From Micrococcales bacterium 72-143 (lineage in GTDB: Bacteria; Actinomycetota; Actinomycetes; Actinomycetales; Microbacteriaceae), in the NCBI GenBank assembly GCA_001898835.1, contig MKVM01000005.1, positions 868,001-932,000 on the forward strand: a DNA stretch of 64,000 nucleotides. Reading direction: 5' to 3'. Below, in pieces: positions 44,062 through 53,309 of the stretch. The first letter of the stretch is position 1; each line of letters opens with the position of its first letter. The notes under the pieces are model-generated. The model searched no databases, was not told where the DNA came from, and saw nothing but the letters and a program-made list of their open reading frames with translations. A program made the translations under genes and the position numbers.

Positions 44062-45723
44062 GTGAACTCGACGATCGGTCGCGCGACGCAGCGCGACGAC
44101 TGGTGGCGCACCGCCGTCATCTACCAGGTCTACCCCCGGTCCTTCGCGGACGCCGACGGCGACGGCATCGGAGACCTGCCCGGCATCACCCATCGCCTCC
44201 CCGCCCTCGCCGAGCTCGGCGTCGACGCGATCTGGCTCTCGCCGTTCTTCACCTCGCCGCAGGCCGACGCCGGCTACGACGTCGCCGACTACTGCGACGT
44301 CGACCCGCTCTTCGGCACGCTCGCCGACTTCGACCGCATGCTGGCCACCGCCCACGAGCTCGGGCTGCGGGTCATCATCGACCTGGTCCCCAACCACTCC
44401 TCGAGCGCGCACGCCTGGTTCCAGGCCGCGCTCGCATCCGCCCCCGGCTCCCCCGAGCGCGCACGCTACATCTTCCGCGACGGCAAGGGCGCGGCGGGCG
44501 AGCTGCCGCCCAACAACTGGGAGTCGGTGTTCGGCGGCCGCGCCTGGACGCGCGTCGTCGAGGCCGACGGAACCCCCGGTCAGTGGTACCTGCACCTGTT
44601 CGACACCTCCCAGCCCGACTTCGACTGGAGCAACGAGGAGGTGCGCGAGTACTTCCGCGGCGTGCTGCGGTTCTGGCTCGACCGCGGCGCCGACGGGTTC
44701 CGCGTCGACGTCGCCCACGGGCTCGCGAAGGCCGAGGGGCTGCCCGACTACGTGCCGCCCGCCGACGCGGGCAGCATGGGCGGCGACGAGGCGAACGTGC
44801 CGTACTGGGCGCAGGAGGGCGTGCACGAGATCTACCGCGACTGGCACGAGGTGCTCGCCGCGTACGGCCCCGACCGCATCCTCGCCGGCGAGGCGTGGGT
44901 CGAGCCGCTCACGAAGCTCGCGAAGTGGGTGCGCCCCGACGAGATGCACCAGACCTTCAACTTCCGCTACCTCGAGACCCCGTGGGACGCCGCGGCGCTC
45001 CGGTCCGTCGTCGACGACTCGCTCGCGGCGTTCGGCTCGGTCGGCGCGCCGAGCACCTGGGTGCTCTCCAACCACGACGTCATCCGACACGCGACCCGTC
45101 TCGGCCTCACCCCTCCCCCGCCGCAGGGCCAGGGACTCGGCCCGAAGTCGGAGTCGCACCCGGACGAGGTGGTCGGCCTCCGCCGCGCCCGCGCCGCGAC
45201 GGCGTTCATGCTCGCGCTGCCCGGCTCCTCCTACCTGTACCAGGGAGAGGAGCTCGGCCTGCCCGAGGTCATCGACCTGCCCGACTCGGCACGCCAGGAC
45301 CCCAGCTTCTTCCGCACCGGCGGCGAGACGTACGGGCGCGACGGATGCCGCGTGCCGCTCCCCTGGGAGGCCGCCGCGCCGGGCACCGGGTTCGGCCCGT
45401 CGGCGGCGAGCTGGCTGCCGCAGCCCGAGTCGTGGGGCGACTACGCGCGCGACGCGCAGGCGGGCGTGCCCGGCTCGACGCTCGAGCTCTACCGTTCGCT
45501 GCTCGCGCTGCGGCGCGAGCGCGGCCTCGGCGAGGGCGAGCTCGAGTGGCTGCCGAGCGAGGGGGCCGCCGTGCTCGCGTTCCGCAACGGCGGCGTGACC
45601 GTCGTCGCGAACACGGGCTCGGCGCCGGTGCCGCTGCCCGCCGGCCGCGTGCTCGCCGCGAGCGGCCCCGTCGCGCAGGACCGCATCCCGGGCGACACGA
45701 CCGTCTGGCTCGCGGCCGACTGA
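44062..45723 (+). CDS. GH13 alpha-glucosidase (oligo-glucosidase type)
   Basis: 553 residues from GTG 44062 (GAAGGA 6-7 bases before). [22 protein letters not shown], region [18 protein letters not shown] (nucleophile Asp), ILAGEAWV (acid/base Glu), LSNHDV (third Asp). The Val after the region II and [10 protein letters not shown] motif fit alpha-1,4/1,6-glucosidases of the GH13_23/30-like group. Cytoplasmic; releases glucose from imported maltodextrins. Divergent from malE. Confidence 0.92.
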   Translation: MNSTIGRATQRDDWWRTAVIYQVYPRSFADADGDGIGDLPGITHRLPALAELGVDAIWLSPFFTSPQADAGYDVADYCDVDPLFGTLADFDRMLATAHELGLRVIIDLVPNHSSSAHAWFQAALASAPGSPERARYIFRDGKGAAGELPPNNWESVFGGRAWTRVVEADGTPGQWYLHLFDTSQPDFDWSNEEVREYFRGVLRFWLDRGADGFRVDVAHGLAKAEGLPDYVPPADAGSMGGDEANVPYWAQEGVHEIYRDWHEVLAAYGPDRILAGEAWVEPLTKLAKWVRPDEMHQTFNFRYLETPWDAAALRSVVDDSLAAFGSVGAPSTWVLSNHDVIRHATRLGLTPPPPQGQGLGPKSESHPDEVVGLRRARAATAFMLALPGSSYLYQGEELGLPEVIDLPDSARQDPSFFRTGGETYGRDGCRVPLPWEAAAPGTGFGPSAASWLPQPESWGDYARDAQAGVPGSTLELYRSLLALRRERGLGEGELEWLPSEGAAVLAFRNGGVTVVANTGSAPVPLPAGRVLAASGPVAQDRIPGDTTVWLAAD

Positions 45724-45767
45724 GGCCACCACCCCGACCGGCGGGAGAGCCCCGGGCTGCGCCGAAC

Positions 45768-46727
45768 CTAGCCGGCGTGCGTCTGCAGCCAGGTGAACGG
45801 GTCGACGTGCGCGCCGTTCACGATCACCTCGAAGTGCAGGTGCGGCGCCGTGGTGACGCCGGTCGAACCGACGAGGCCAACGAACTCGCCCACCGGCACC
45901 GTCTGCCCCACCTGCAGCGGCGACGAGGCGAGCTGCATGTGCGCGTACCGCGTCTGCACCACCTGTCCGTCGATGCGGTGCTCGAGCACGACCGTGTTGC
46001 CGAAGCTCCAGTGGTTCTCGGTGTGCTCGACGACGACGCCGTCGGCCACCGCGAAGATCGGCGCACCGGCGCCGGGCACGAAGTCGATGCCGCGGTGATC
46101 GGTCGAGCAGCCGTTGCAGCCCGAGACCCGGTAGCCGTACCCGGATGAGATGGGCACCGTGTACGGGAACGGCCACCGGATGGCGCCCGTGCCGGTGGAG
46201 GAGTAGCTGTAGCTGCGGTTGCCGTACTTCTCCTTGAGCACCTGCGCCCACGACTTCACATCGAAGTCGTCGCGCGACACCGCGATCGTCTCGTCGCTCT
46301 CCTCGACGGTGACCTGCTGGCCCTCCAGCGGCGCGGTGGACGAGATGAACTCCGCGTCACCCGCCGCCTCGGCCTCCGCCGAGTAGACGCCGAGCGCGTT
46401 CGCGGGCAGCGACATGCCCACCACGAGCGCGCCCGCCGAGACGAGGGCGGCGAAGGAGAGCAGCCGGGAGGCGAGCGAGTGGCGCACGGTGCGGCTGGGT
46501 GCCGGCCGCGCGGCGGAGGCGACCTCCCGCACGGGAGCGTGCCCCGCGCGAGGCGCGCCCGACGCCGGATGCGCGGTCGGCTCGGGCGCGGTGGGCGCCG
46601 CGACGGCTGTCGGCTCGGTGGCGGCCGGCGCGCCCTGGGCGTGCGCGGATGCCGCCGCACGCTCGCGTTCGCGGAGCTCGCGGCGGGACGTCGCCGGGGG
46701 GAGCGAGTGGTCGGTCCCCGCCGTCAC
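45768..46727 (-). CDS. M23 (LytM) peptidoglycan peptidase, membrane-anchored
   Basis: 319 residues. Long Ala/Pro-rich cytoplasmic N-terminus (about 80 residues), one membrane segment ([20 protein letters not shown]), then an extracellular LytM domain with HRGIDF and HLHFEV zinc ligands. It probably cleaves peptide cross-links or activates other hydrolases. GTG start overlaps a 16-residue leader ORF by 4 bp. Confidence 0.9.
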   Translation of the reverse strand: MTAGTDHSLPPATSRRELRERERAAASAHAQGAPAATEPTAVAAPTAPEPTAHPASGAPRAGHAPVREVASAARPAPSRTVRHSLASRLLSFAALVSAGALVVGMSLPANALGVYSAEAEAAGDAEFISSTAPLEGQQVTVEESDETIAVSRDDFDVKSWAQVLKEKYGNRSYSYSSTGTGAIRWPFPYTVPISSGYGYRVSGCNGCSTDHRGIDFVPGAGAPIFAVADGVVVEHTENHWSFGNTVVLEHRIDGQVVQTRYAHMQLASSPLQVGQTVPVGEFVGLVGSTGVTTAPHLHFEVIVNGAHVDPFTWLQTHAG

Positions 46728-46774
46728 GAGCTCGTTTTCCGGTCGCGGCGGAGGGGCGCGGTGCGAGTGGTCAC
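46724..46774 (-). CDS. 16-residue leader ORF coupled to the M23 gene
   Basis: GTG 46774 preceded by GAGGAGGAGAGC, the strongest ribosome-binding site in the region; encodes [16 protein letters not shown] and its TGA overlaps the M23 GTG (GTGA). The M23 start itself has no clear ribosome-binding site, so translation is likely coupled. A TACCAT at about 46831 could be the -10. Basic peptide of unknown independent role. Confidence 0.55.
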   Translation of the reverse strand: MTTRTAPLRRDRKTSS

Positions 46775-46865
46775 GCTCTCCTCCTCGGTGCCGCGACGGG
46801 CGGTTCGGGTGTTCGGGAAACCCTTCGATGGTACCCGAGCCCCCCGGGAGCGGCCAGGCCGAAGG

Positions 46866-47663
46866 TCACGCTCCCAGCTGGGCGAGCAGCTCCTCGAGCG
46901 GGCCCACGACATCCGGGTGCCCCGCGATGAGGAACTCGCTGCTCGCTCGCGGCGCTCCGAGGCCCTTCGTCACGGCCCCCGCCTCGGCCGCGATGAGCGC
47001 GCCGGCGGCGTGGTCCCAGGGGTTGAGGTTGCGCTCGAAGTAGGCGTTGAGCCGCCCGGAGGCGACGCCCGCGAGGTCGAGGGATGCGGTGCCCGCCCGG
47101 CGGATGTCGCGCACGCTCGGCAGCATCCGCGCGACCACCTCGCCCTGCCTCCCGCGCCGCGTGGCGTCGTAGGAGAAGCCGGTGGCGACGAGGGCCTGCC
47201 CGAGCGGCACCGCATCCGCGACCCGGATGGGGCTGTCGCCGAGGAACGCACCCCCGCCGCGGGCCGCCGCGTACAGCTCGCCGATCGCCGGGTTGAACAC
47301 GACCCCGGCGAGCTCGGTCCAGTGGAGCGGGTCGGGCTCGCCCTCGACGACGGCGATCGAGACCGCGTAGTGCGGGATGCCGTAGAGGTAGTTGACGGTG
47401 CCGTCGATGGGGTCGACGACCCAGGTGATGCCGCTCGTGCCGCCGGACGCGCCGCCCTCCTCGCCGAGGATCGCGTCCTGCGGGCGCGTCTCGCCGATGC
47501 GGCGGCGGATGAGCTCCTCGACCTCGCGGTCGGCGGCGGTCACGACGTCGACGATGCTCGACTTGGTGGCCGCCACCTCGACGCCGGCGCGGCGCCGGGT
47601 CGCCGCGAGCTCCCCCGCCTCGACGGCGATCGCGCGGGCGAGGTGCAGCAGTTCGGTGCTCAT
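46866..47663 (-). CDS. Inositol monophosphatase family protein
   Basis: 265 residues. Metal and catalytic motifs: GEEGG (Glu), WVVDPIDGTVNYLYG (DPIDGT), and C-terminal WDHAAGALIAAEAG. In actinobacteria such enzymes dephosphorylate inositol-1-phosphate or histidinol phosphate; the gene does not show which. Standalone between the M23 gene and an ABC operon. Confidence 0.92.
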   Translation of the reverse strand: MSTELLHLARAIAVEAGELAATRRRAGVEVAATKSSIVDVVTAADREVEELIRRRIGETRPQDAILGEEGGASGGTSGITWVVDPIDGTVNYLYGIPHYAVSIAVVEGEPDPLHWTELAGVVFNPAIGELYAAARGGGAFLGDSPIRVADAVPLGQALVATGFSYDATRRGRQGEVVARMLPSVRDIRRAGTASLDLAGVASGRLNAYFERNLNPWDHAAGALIAAEAGAVTKGLGAPRASSEFLIAGHPDVVGPLEELLAQLGA

Positions 47664-47693
47664 GCCTCCACCCTCCCACGCCGTCTCGGGCGC

Positions 47694-48467
47694 TCAGCCC
47701 ACCTTGCGGCGGTAGATGGCGGTCGCGGCGAGGGCCGCGACCACGAGGATCCCGAGGCACCAGGCGAGCGCGATCCAGAGCTCGGCACCCACCGGCTGCT
47801 GCGCGAGCAGCGCCCGGATGCTGTTCACGATCGAGGTGACCGGCTGGTTCTCGGCGAACCAGCGCACCGGCCCGGGCATGCTGTCGGTCGGCACGAACGC
47901 CGAGCTGAGGAACGGCAGGAAGATGAGCGGGTACGAGAAAGCGCTCGCACCGTCCACCGTCTTCGCCGTGAGGCCCGGGATGACCGCGATCCAGGTGAGC
48001 GCGAGGATGAACAGCACCAGCACGCCCGCCACGGCCAGCCAGGCGAGCGCCCCGGCGCCGCTGCGGAAGCCCATGAGCAGCGCCACGCCGACGACGAGCA
48101 CGAGCGAGACGAGGTTGGCGACGAGCGAGGTGAGCACGTGCGCCCACAGCACCGACGACCGCGCGATCGGCATCGACTGGAAGCGCTCGACGATGCCGCC
48201 CTGCATGTCGAGGAACAGGCGGTACGCGGTGTACGAGATGCCGGACGCGATGGTGATGAGCAGGATGCCGGGCAGCAGGTAGTCGATGTAGCCGCCGGCC
48301 CCGACGCCCGACCCGGTGTCGATCGCGCCGCCGAAGACGAACACGAACAGCAGCATGAGCCCGACCGGCATGATCGCGGTCGTGATGATGGTGTCCGGGC
48401 TGCGCAGGATGTGGCGCAGCGACCGCCCGGTCAGTGCGGCGGTGTCGCTCGCGGCGTGGCTGGTCAT
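47694..48467 (-). CDS. ABC-2 type drug-export permease
   Basis: 257 residues, six helices, with the DrrB-like sequence LRSPDTIITTAIMPVGLMLLF and LPGILLITIASGISYTAYRL. ATG overlaps the ATPase stop by 4 bp. Last gene of the PadR-DUF1048-ATPase-permease operon. Confidence 0.93.
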   Translation of the reverse strand: MTSHAASDTAALTGRSLRHILRSPDTIITTAIMPVGLMLLFVFVFGGAIDTGSGVGAGGYIDYLLPGILLITIASGISYTAYRLFLDMQGGIVERFQSMPIARSSVLWAHVLTSLVANLVSLVLVVGVALLMGFRSGAGALAWLAVAGVLVLFILALTWIAVIPGLTAKTVDGASAFSYPLIFLPFLSSAFVPTDSMPGPVRWFAENQPVTSIVNSIRALLAQQPVGAELWIALAWCLGILVVAALAATAIYRRKVG

Positions 48468-49264
48468 GAGGGGTTCCCTTCCGTGTCGTCTGCCGAATCC
48501 CGCTTGCCCGTGAGGGCGAAGAAGACGTCCTCGAGGCTCGGCTGCCTCTCGACGTACTCGCGCTGGACGGGCGGGAGCAGCGCCTTGAGCTCGGCGAGCG
48601 TGCCGTTCACGATGATCCGACCGCGGTGCAGGATCGCGATGCGGTCGGCGAGCTGCTCGGCCTCCTCCAGATACTGGGTCGTGAGCAGCACCGTCGTGCC
48701 GGATGCCGCGAGCTGCGTCACGGTGCGCCACACCTCGAGGCGCGCCTCCGGGTCGAGCCCCGTGGTGGGCTCGTCGAGGAACACGACCTTCGGGTCGCCG
48801 ATGAGGCTCATCGCGATGTCGAGCCGGCGCCGCATCCCGCCGGAGTAGGTGGACGCGACGCGGCCGCCGGCCTCGGTGAGCGCGAAGCGCTCGAGCAGCC
48901 GGTCGGCGACGGTGCCCGGGTCGTCCACGTGCCGGAGCCGGCCGACGAGCACGAGGTTCTCGCGTCCGGTGAGCTTGTCGTCGACCGCGGCGAACTGCCC
49001 CGTGAGGCTGATCGCCTCGCGCACCCGGGCCGGCTGGGTCGCGACGTCGATCCCGTCGACGGTCGCCGTGCCGGCATCCGCCGTGAGCAGGGTCGCGAGG
49101 ATCTTCACGAGCGTCGTCTTGCCCGCGCCGTTGGAGCCGAGCAGGGCGACGATGCTGCCGCGCTCGACCTCGAGGTCGACGCCCTTCAGCACGGGGAGCT
49201 TCTTGTAGGACTTCCGGATGCCGGAGACCCGGATGGCGGGCCCCTCCCGGGTCACCGCGGTCAT
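48464..49264 (-). CDS. ABC exporter ATPase (DrrA/daunorubicin-resistance type)
   Basis: 266 residues. Walker A GSNGAGKTT, signature YSGGMRRRLDIAMSL, Walker B VVFLDEPTTGLD, switch region TTQYLEEAEQLAD (Gln replaces the switch His, as in DrrA proteins), C-terminal LEDVFFALTGK. ATG overlaps the DUF1048 stop by 4 bp. Confidence 0.95.
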   Translation of the reverse strand: MTAVTREGPAIRVSGIRKSYKKLPVLKGVDLEVERGSIVALLGSNGAGKTTLVKILATLLTADAGTATVDGIDVATQPARVREAISLTGQFAAVDDKLTGRENLVLVGRLRHVDDPGTVADRLLERFALTEAGGRVASTYSGGMRRRLDIAMSLIGDPKVVFLDEPTTGLDPEARLEVWRTVTQLAASGTTVLLTTQYLEEAEQLADRIAILHRGRIIVNGTLAELKALLPPVQREYVERQPSLEDVFFALTGKRDSADDTEGNPS

Positions 49265-49641
49265 GAGCGCGCCTCCCCGTCGTCGTCCGCCTCGGTCGCC
49301 TCGTCGATGGCGCGGGCGAGCCGCTCGCGCTGCTTGTCGGCCCAGTGCCTGCCCGAGTACGCCTGCACGAACTCGTCCGCGAAGGCGGCCGGGTCGTCGC
49401 CGACGATGGCCCGCACCGGGGTGCCGTCGGCGGCCGCGCGCTCCCAGAGGTCGGCGAGGTCGCCGAGCATCGTCACGAGCGTCTCGCCGTCGACGATGCC
49501 GCCGTTGCCGAGGATGTACCTGTGCAGGGCCTTCGCGGAGGCGAGGTACGGATCCGGCAGCGCGTCGATGCGCGCCACGTACTGCCGATACTGCCGCTTC
49601 TGCTCGAGCGACCCGGTGAGCTTCTCGAACCACATGGTCAT
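49261..49641 (-). CDS. DUF1048 protein
   Basis: 126 residues from ATG 49641, which overlaps the PadR stop (ATGA); ATG 49635 has a better-spaced GAAGGG. WFEKLTGSLEQKRQYRQY at the start and helical body are typical of DUF1048. Regularly found between PadR regulators and ABC exporters; no biochemical role is known to me. Confidence 0.88.
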   Translation of the reverse strand: MTMWFEKLTGSLEQKRQYRQYVARIDALPDPYLASAKALHRYILGNGGIVDGETLVTMLGDLADLWERAAADGTPVRAIVGDDPAAFADEFVQAYSGRHWADKQRERLARAIDEATEADDDGEARS

Positions 49642-49967
49642 TTCCCTTCGTTCCGGAGCTGTTCCAGTCGTTCTGCGAGGAAGCTCCAGGTCCCCCAGAA
49701 GTCGTCGAGGTAGGCGCGGCCCGCCGCGTTGAGCGTGTACACCTTGCGCGGCGGGCCCTTCTCGGATGGCACCTTCTCGACGTCGACGAGGCCGCGCTGC
49801 TCGATGCGCACGAGGAGGGCGTAGATCGTGCCCTCGGCGATGTCGGTGAAGCCCTGGTCGCGCAGCCACGCGGTGATCTCGTAGCCGTAGGCGGCGCGGC
49901 CGGCGAGGATCGCCAGCACGATGCCTTCGAGGGTGCCTTTGAGCATCTCGGTGATCTGCTTGGGCAC
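49638..49967 (-). CDS. PadR-family transcriptional regulator
   Basis: 109 residues. Winged HTH: LKGTLEGIVLAILAGRAAYG, YEITAWLRDQGFTDIAEGTIYALLVRIEQRGL, then KGPPRKVYTLNAAGRAYL. GTG 49967 follows AGGAGGCGCC. First gene of the exporter operon and likely its repressor through the palindromes just upstream. Confidence 0.93.
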   Translation of the reverse strand: MPKQITEMLKGTLEGIVLAILAGRAAYGYEITAWLRDQGFTDIAEGTIYALLVRIEQRGLVDVEKVPSEKGPPRKVYTLNAAGRAYLDDFWGTWSFLAERLEQLRNEGK

Positions 49968-49979
49968 GGCGCCTCCTGC

Positions 49980-50021
49980 TACTCAGTGTCGTTGACTACT
50001 GGTAGATAGTAACGCTGAGTA
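49980..50021 (-). promoter_or_regulatory. PadR operator/promoter region
   Basis: Inverted repeat TACTCAGTGT (49980-49989) / ACGCTGAGTA (50012-50021), one mismatch; inside are CTAC-TG-GTAG (49996-50005) and TACT-N7-AGTA (49997-50011). A minus-strand TACTAT overlapping these could be the -10. Fits autoregulation by PadR. Confidence 0.6.
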
Positions 50022-50076
50022 CCGGATGCCGCAAGCCGCTCACCCGCGCTCCCCGCGCGGGCGGGAGCACCCCGCC

Positions 50077-51756
50077 TCAGCCGCGGAAGGTGCCCCGCAA
50101 CTCGATCGCGATCTGCGCGGCGTCGAGGTTCGCGAGCGCCGCCTCCAGCACGTCGGCGTCGAAGGTGCCGTCGTCGCGCGCGTCGAGGAGCGCCGTCCGC
50201 TGCGCCTCCAGCACCGACAGCCGGTGACTGCGCGCGGTCTCGAACTGCTCCTGCGTCGGCTCGCCCTCCGGCCGGGGCGGCTCGGGGATGGCGGCCGCGG
50301 CCTCCCGCAGCAGCGCGAAGACACGATCGAGCTCGGCATCCGTCTCGGCGGCGGCGACCGCCGGATCGACGGTCGGCTTCATCCGGCGGATGAGGAACCC
50401 GATCGTGCCGCCCTGCAGCAGGAGCGACAGGATCGCGACGGTGTAGGCCACGAGCACCAGCACCGAGCGCTGCGGGGTGTCGCCGACGGCCAGGGTCTGC
50501 GCGGCCGCGACGGTGACCGCTCCGCGCATGCCCGCCCACACCACGACGACACCCTCGCGCCAGCCGAGCGGCTGACGGCGGAGGTACTCGATGTCGGCGA
50601 GCGAACGCGTCACCCGCACCGCGAAGCGCTCGATGTCGCGCGCGGTGCGCCTGCCCGGCCCTCGGCGCTCGTTCGCCCGCGCGAGCGTCGCCTCCTTGCC
50701 GTCGGGGGTCGCGAGCGTCTCCTGCATCTCCTGCAGGCGGTCGCGCATCCGCTCGCCGCGCCGCGCCGACGCCCGCAGCACCCCGAGCAGCGGAGCGACG
50801 TAGGCCGCACGCACGAGGACGGTCAGCGCGAGCGCCCCCGCCGCGACGAGCACCGCCGGCCCCACGCCCGCGTGATCGCGCTCGACCTCCAGGACGATCG
50901 ACTTCAGTTGCAGGCCCATCGTCAGGAACACGACGCCCTCGAGCACGAGCTCCACGGTGCGCCAGTTCTGCGAGTCGGAGAGGCGGTTCTGCGGCGACAG
51001 CTCGCGCGGGGCGCGGATGCCGGTCACGAGCCCGGCGACGACCGCGGCGACGAGACCGGATGCGCCGAGCGCCTCGGCCGGCAGCGAGGCCACGAAGGGC
51101 ACCACGAACGACAGCACGGTGTTGACGGTGGGGTTCGTCACGCGCCGGCGGATCGCCAGGTTCGCGGCGCCGACGACCCCGCCCACCACGATCGCGACGA
51201 CGACCGAGTAGGCGAAGGTGCCGACCGTCCCCCAGAACGAGAACGAGGCCGCGGTCGCCACGATCGCGGTGCGCAGCAGCACGAGGGCGGTCGCGTCGTT
51301 GAGCAGGCTCTCGCCGTCGAGGATCGCGACGACCCGCTTCGAGACCGGCGTCTTGCGGATGATCGAGGTCGCCACGGCATCCGTCGGGCTCACGATCGCG
51401 CCGAGCGCGACGCCCCACGCGAAGCCGATGCCGGGGAGCACGAGCATGAAGAACAGGCCGAGCGCGAGCGAGGTGCCCACCACCAGCAGCACCGACAGCC
51501 CGCCGATCGCACCGAACTCGCGGCGGAAGTTCATCGACGGCATCGAGACGGCCGCCGAGTACAGCAGCGGCGGCAGCACGCCCTCGAGGATCCACTCGGG
51601 CTCGATGTGCAGCTCGGCGAACACCGGGAGGAAGCTCGCGCCGACGCCCACCGCGACGAGCAGGAGCGGCGCGGCGATGCCGAGACGGGGTCCGACGACC
51701 GCGGAGGTCGCGATCACGACGAGTGCCGCGACCAGCACGACGAGCAGTTCTGCCAC
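50077..51756 (-). CDS. Na+/H+ antiporter of the CPA1 (NhaP) family
   Basis: 559 residues. 12 or more helices; GAIVSPTDAVATSII and DGESLLNDATALVL carry the Asp residues needed for cation exchange. The last 120 residues form a cytoplasmic helical tail. Exchanges Na+ or K+ for protons and helps pH and salt balance. Standalone gene upstream of the PadR operon. Confidence 0.93.
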   Translation of the reverse strand: MAELLVVLVAALVVIATSAVVGPRLGIAAPLLLVAVGVGASFLPVFAELHIEPEWILEGVLPPLLYSAAVSMPSMNFRREFGAIGGLSVLLVVGTSLALGLFFMLVLPGIGFAWGVALGAIVSPTDAVATSIIRKTPVSKRVVAILDGESLLNDATALVLLRTAIVATAASFSFWGTVGTFAYSVVVAIVVGGVVGAANLAIRRRVTNPTVNTVLSFVVPFVASLPAEALGASGLVAAVVAGLVTGIRAPRELSPQNRLSDSQNWRTVELVLEGVVFLTMGLQLKSIVLEVERDHAGVGPAVLVAAGALALTVLVRAAYVAPLLGVLRASARRGERMRDRLQEMQETLATPDGKEATLARANERRGPGRRTARDIERFAVRVTRSLADIEYLRRQPLGWREGVVVVWAGMRGAVTVAAAQTLAVGDTPQRSVLVLVAYTVAILSLLLQGGTIGFLIRRMKPTVDPAVAAAETDAELDRVFALLREAAAAIPEPPRPEGEPTQEQFETARSHRLSVLEAQRTALLDARDDGTFDADVLEAALANLDAAQIAIELRGTFRG

Positions 51757-51801
51757 GCGCCCAGCCTGGCACCGATCCGCGCCGGGCGAGCCGGCGCACC
51801 G

Positions 51802-52284
51802 TCACGCGGATGCGGCGCGCACGAGCGCGAGGAGGGGCGCGGGGATGCGGTCGGCCGGCACCGCGAGCGCGAACAGCCGGGCGTAGCGCTCCTTGTTGCC
51901 GCTGCGGCCCGCGAGGAACTGCAGCAGCTGCCGCTCGAGCGGGCGCCCGCGCTGAGCCGGCTGGCGCTGCAGGAGGCGGAACGAGTCGAGTTCGCCCTGC
52001 GACTCGATCACCGCGAGCGCCGCATCCGTCCCGAGCGCCCGGACGAGCTCCGACTCGAGGTCGGGGTCGCACACGAAGAGCTCCTCGACGACCGGGGCGA
52101 GATCCGCGGCCTCCGCGCGGTCCACGAGCCCGAGGAGCCGCTCGCCCGCGAGCCCGGCCGCGGCCCGACGCGCGCCCTTCGACCCGCCGATCGGCAGCAC
52201 GCGCGGCATCCGCACCCCGAGCCGCTCCGCCACCGCCGCGACGGCGGCGGCGTCGCTCACCCCCTCGACGAGCACGACGGTCAT
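51802..52284 (-). CDS. Single TOPRIM-domain protein (OLD-like)
   Basis: 160 residues. VVLVEGVSDAAAVAAVAERL with the catalytic Glu, then VLPIGGSKGARRAAA and LLGLVDRAEAADL with an acidic residue in the second motif: a TOPRIM fold as in OLD nucleases and RNase M5, but with no ATPase domain attached. Could be a small nuclease or nucleotide-processing protein. Divergent from the pentapeptide-repeat gene with 51 bp between. Confidence 0.8.
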   Translation of the reverse strand: MTVVLVEGVSDAAAVAAVAERLGVRMPRVLPIGGSKGARRAAAGLAGERLLGLVDRAEAADLAPVVEELFVCDPDLESELVRALGTDAALAVIESQGELDSFRLLQRQPAQRGRPLERQLLQFLAGRSGNKERYARLFALAVPADRIPAPLLALVRAASA

Positions 52285-52335
52285 CCCCCATCGATACCAC
52301 GCCGCCGCGTCGGGCGCGCGTCCTAGGGTGGCGTC

Positions 52336-53001
52336 ATGCCCGCCCAGAAGCCGCTCGTCGCCCCGCCGAGGCTCGACCCGGTGCGGCTCCCCGAGCTCGA
52401 GCCCGGCGACGACACCCGTCTCGAGCCGTCGGCGACGCTCGAGGGGCTCGCCTTCGAGGGGGTCGTCGCGGATGCGGTGGAGCTCGGCGGCGCGCGCCTC
52501 GAGTCGTGCCGGATCGCGGGGTTGCGTGCCGCCGAGGCCGACCTCCGCGGCACGACCGTCAGGGAGACCCTGTTCGAGCACCTCGACATCCCCGTGGTGC
52601 GCGGGGCGCGCACCCGCTGGCGCGAGGTGTCGTTCGAGGGCGGGCGCCTCGGCTCCGCGGAGCTCTACGACGCCGAGTGGCAGTCGGTGCAGTTCACGGG
52701 CGCCAAGCTCGGCTTCCTGAACCTGCGCGGCGCGCGACTGGAGGACGTGCGGTTCACCGACTGCGTCATCGACGAGCTCGACCTCGGCTCGGCCGCCGTC
52801 GAGCGGCTCGCGCTGCCGGGGGTGCGCATCCGCCACCTCGACGTGACGCGCGCCACCCTCCGCGACGTCGACCTGCGCGGATGCGCCTTCGAGGTGCTCA
52901 CGGGCGCCGGATTCCTCCGCGGGGCAGTGATCGACACGGACCAGCTCGCGCTGCTCGCGCCGGTCCTCGCGAGCGAGCTGGGGTTGACGGTCGCCGACTG
53001 A
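52336..53001 (+). CDS. Pentapeptide-repeat protein
   Basis: 221 residues. Repeats of A(D/N)LxX type: ADLRGTTVRETLFEHLDI, FEGGRLGSAELYDAEWQSVQ, FTGAKLGFLNLRGARLEDVR, TRATLRDVDLRGCAF. Such right-handed beta-helix proteins (MfpA, Qnr) can mimic DNA and protect gyrase, but many have other roles. No signal peptide. Confidence 0.85.
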   Translation: MPAQKPLVAPPRLDPVRLPELEPGDDTRLEPSATLEGLAFEGVVADAVELGGARLESCRIAGLRAAEADLRGTTVRETLFEHLDIPVVRGARTRWREVSFEGGRLGSAELYDAEWQSVQFTGAKLGFLNLRGARLEDVRFTDCVIDELDLGSAAVERLALPGVRIRHLDVTRATLRDVDLRGCAFEVLTGAGFLRGAVIDTDQLALLAPVLASELGLTVAD

Positions 53002-53062
53002 GCCGCGCCGAGCGGCGACCGCCGGGCCGCATCCGCCGCCGGCACCCGCGCCCGGAACACGA

Positions 53063-53085
53063 AGGGCCCCGCGGAGCGGGGCCCT
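53063..53085. terminator. Bidirectional hairpin between pentapeptide gene and tRNA-Tyr
   Basis: Perfect 10-bp arms AGGGCCCCGC and GCGGGGCCCT with a GGA loop. Seven bases beyond the tRNA-Tyr CCA on the minus strand, and 61 bp after the pentapeptide stop on the plus strand. Confidence 0.85.
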
Positions 53086-53091
53086 AGTGCG

Positions 53092-53176
53092 TGGTGGCGA
53101 GTGAGGGATTCGAACCCCCGAAGGCTTAGCCGGCTGATTTACAGTCAGATCCCTTTGGCCGCTTGGGTAACTCGCC
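53092..53176 (-). tRNA. tRNA-Tyr (GTA)
   Basis: 85-nt class II tRNA on the minus strand: acceptor GGCGAGT/ACTCGCC, anticodon loop CTGTAAA (anticodon GTA), long variable arm, T-loop GGTTCGAATCC, and an encoded CCA end. Confidence 0.96.
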
Positions 53177-53309
53177 AGGTGCGCGCTCGACTCGTGTGTT
53201 CACCAACCGCTCGCGCCTGACAAGGATACAAGGTCGCGGCGGCGCCCGAGACCATGCGCGGCCTCCGCCGATAGGATGCGAGCAGCCATCACCCAGTGCA
53301 GGAGGACGC

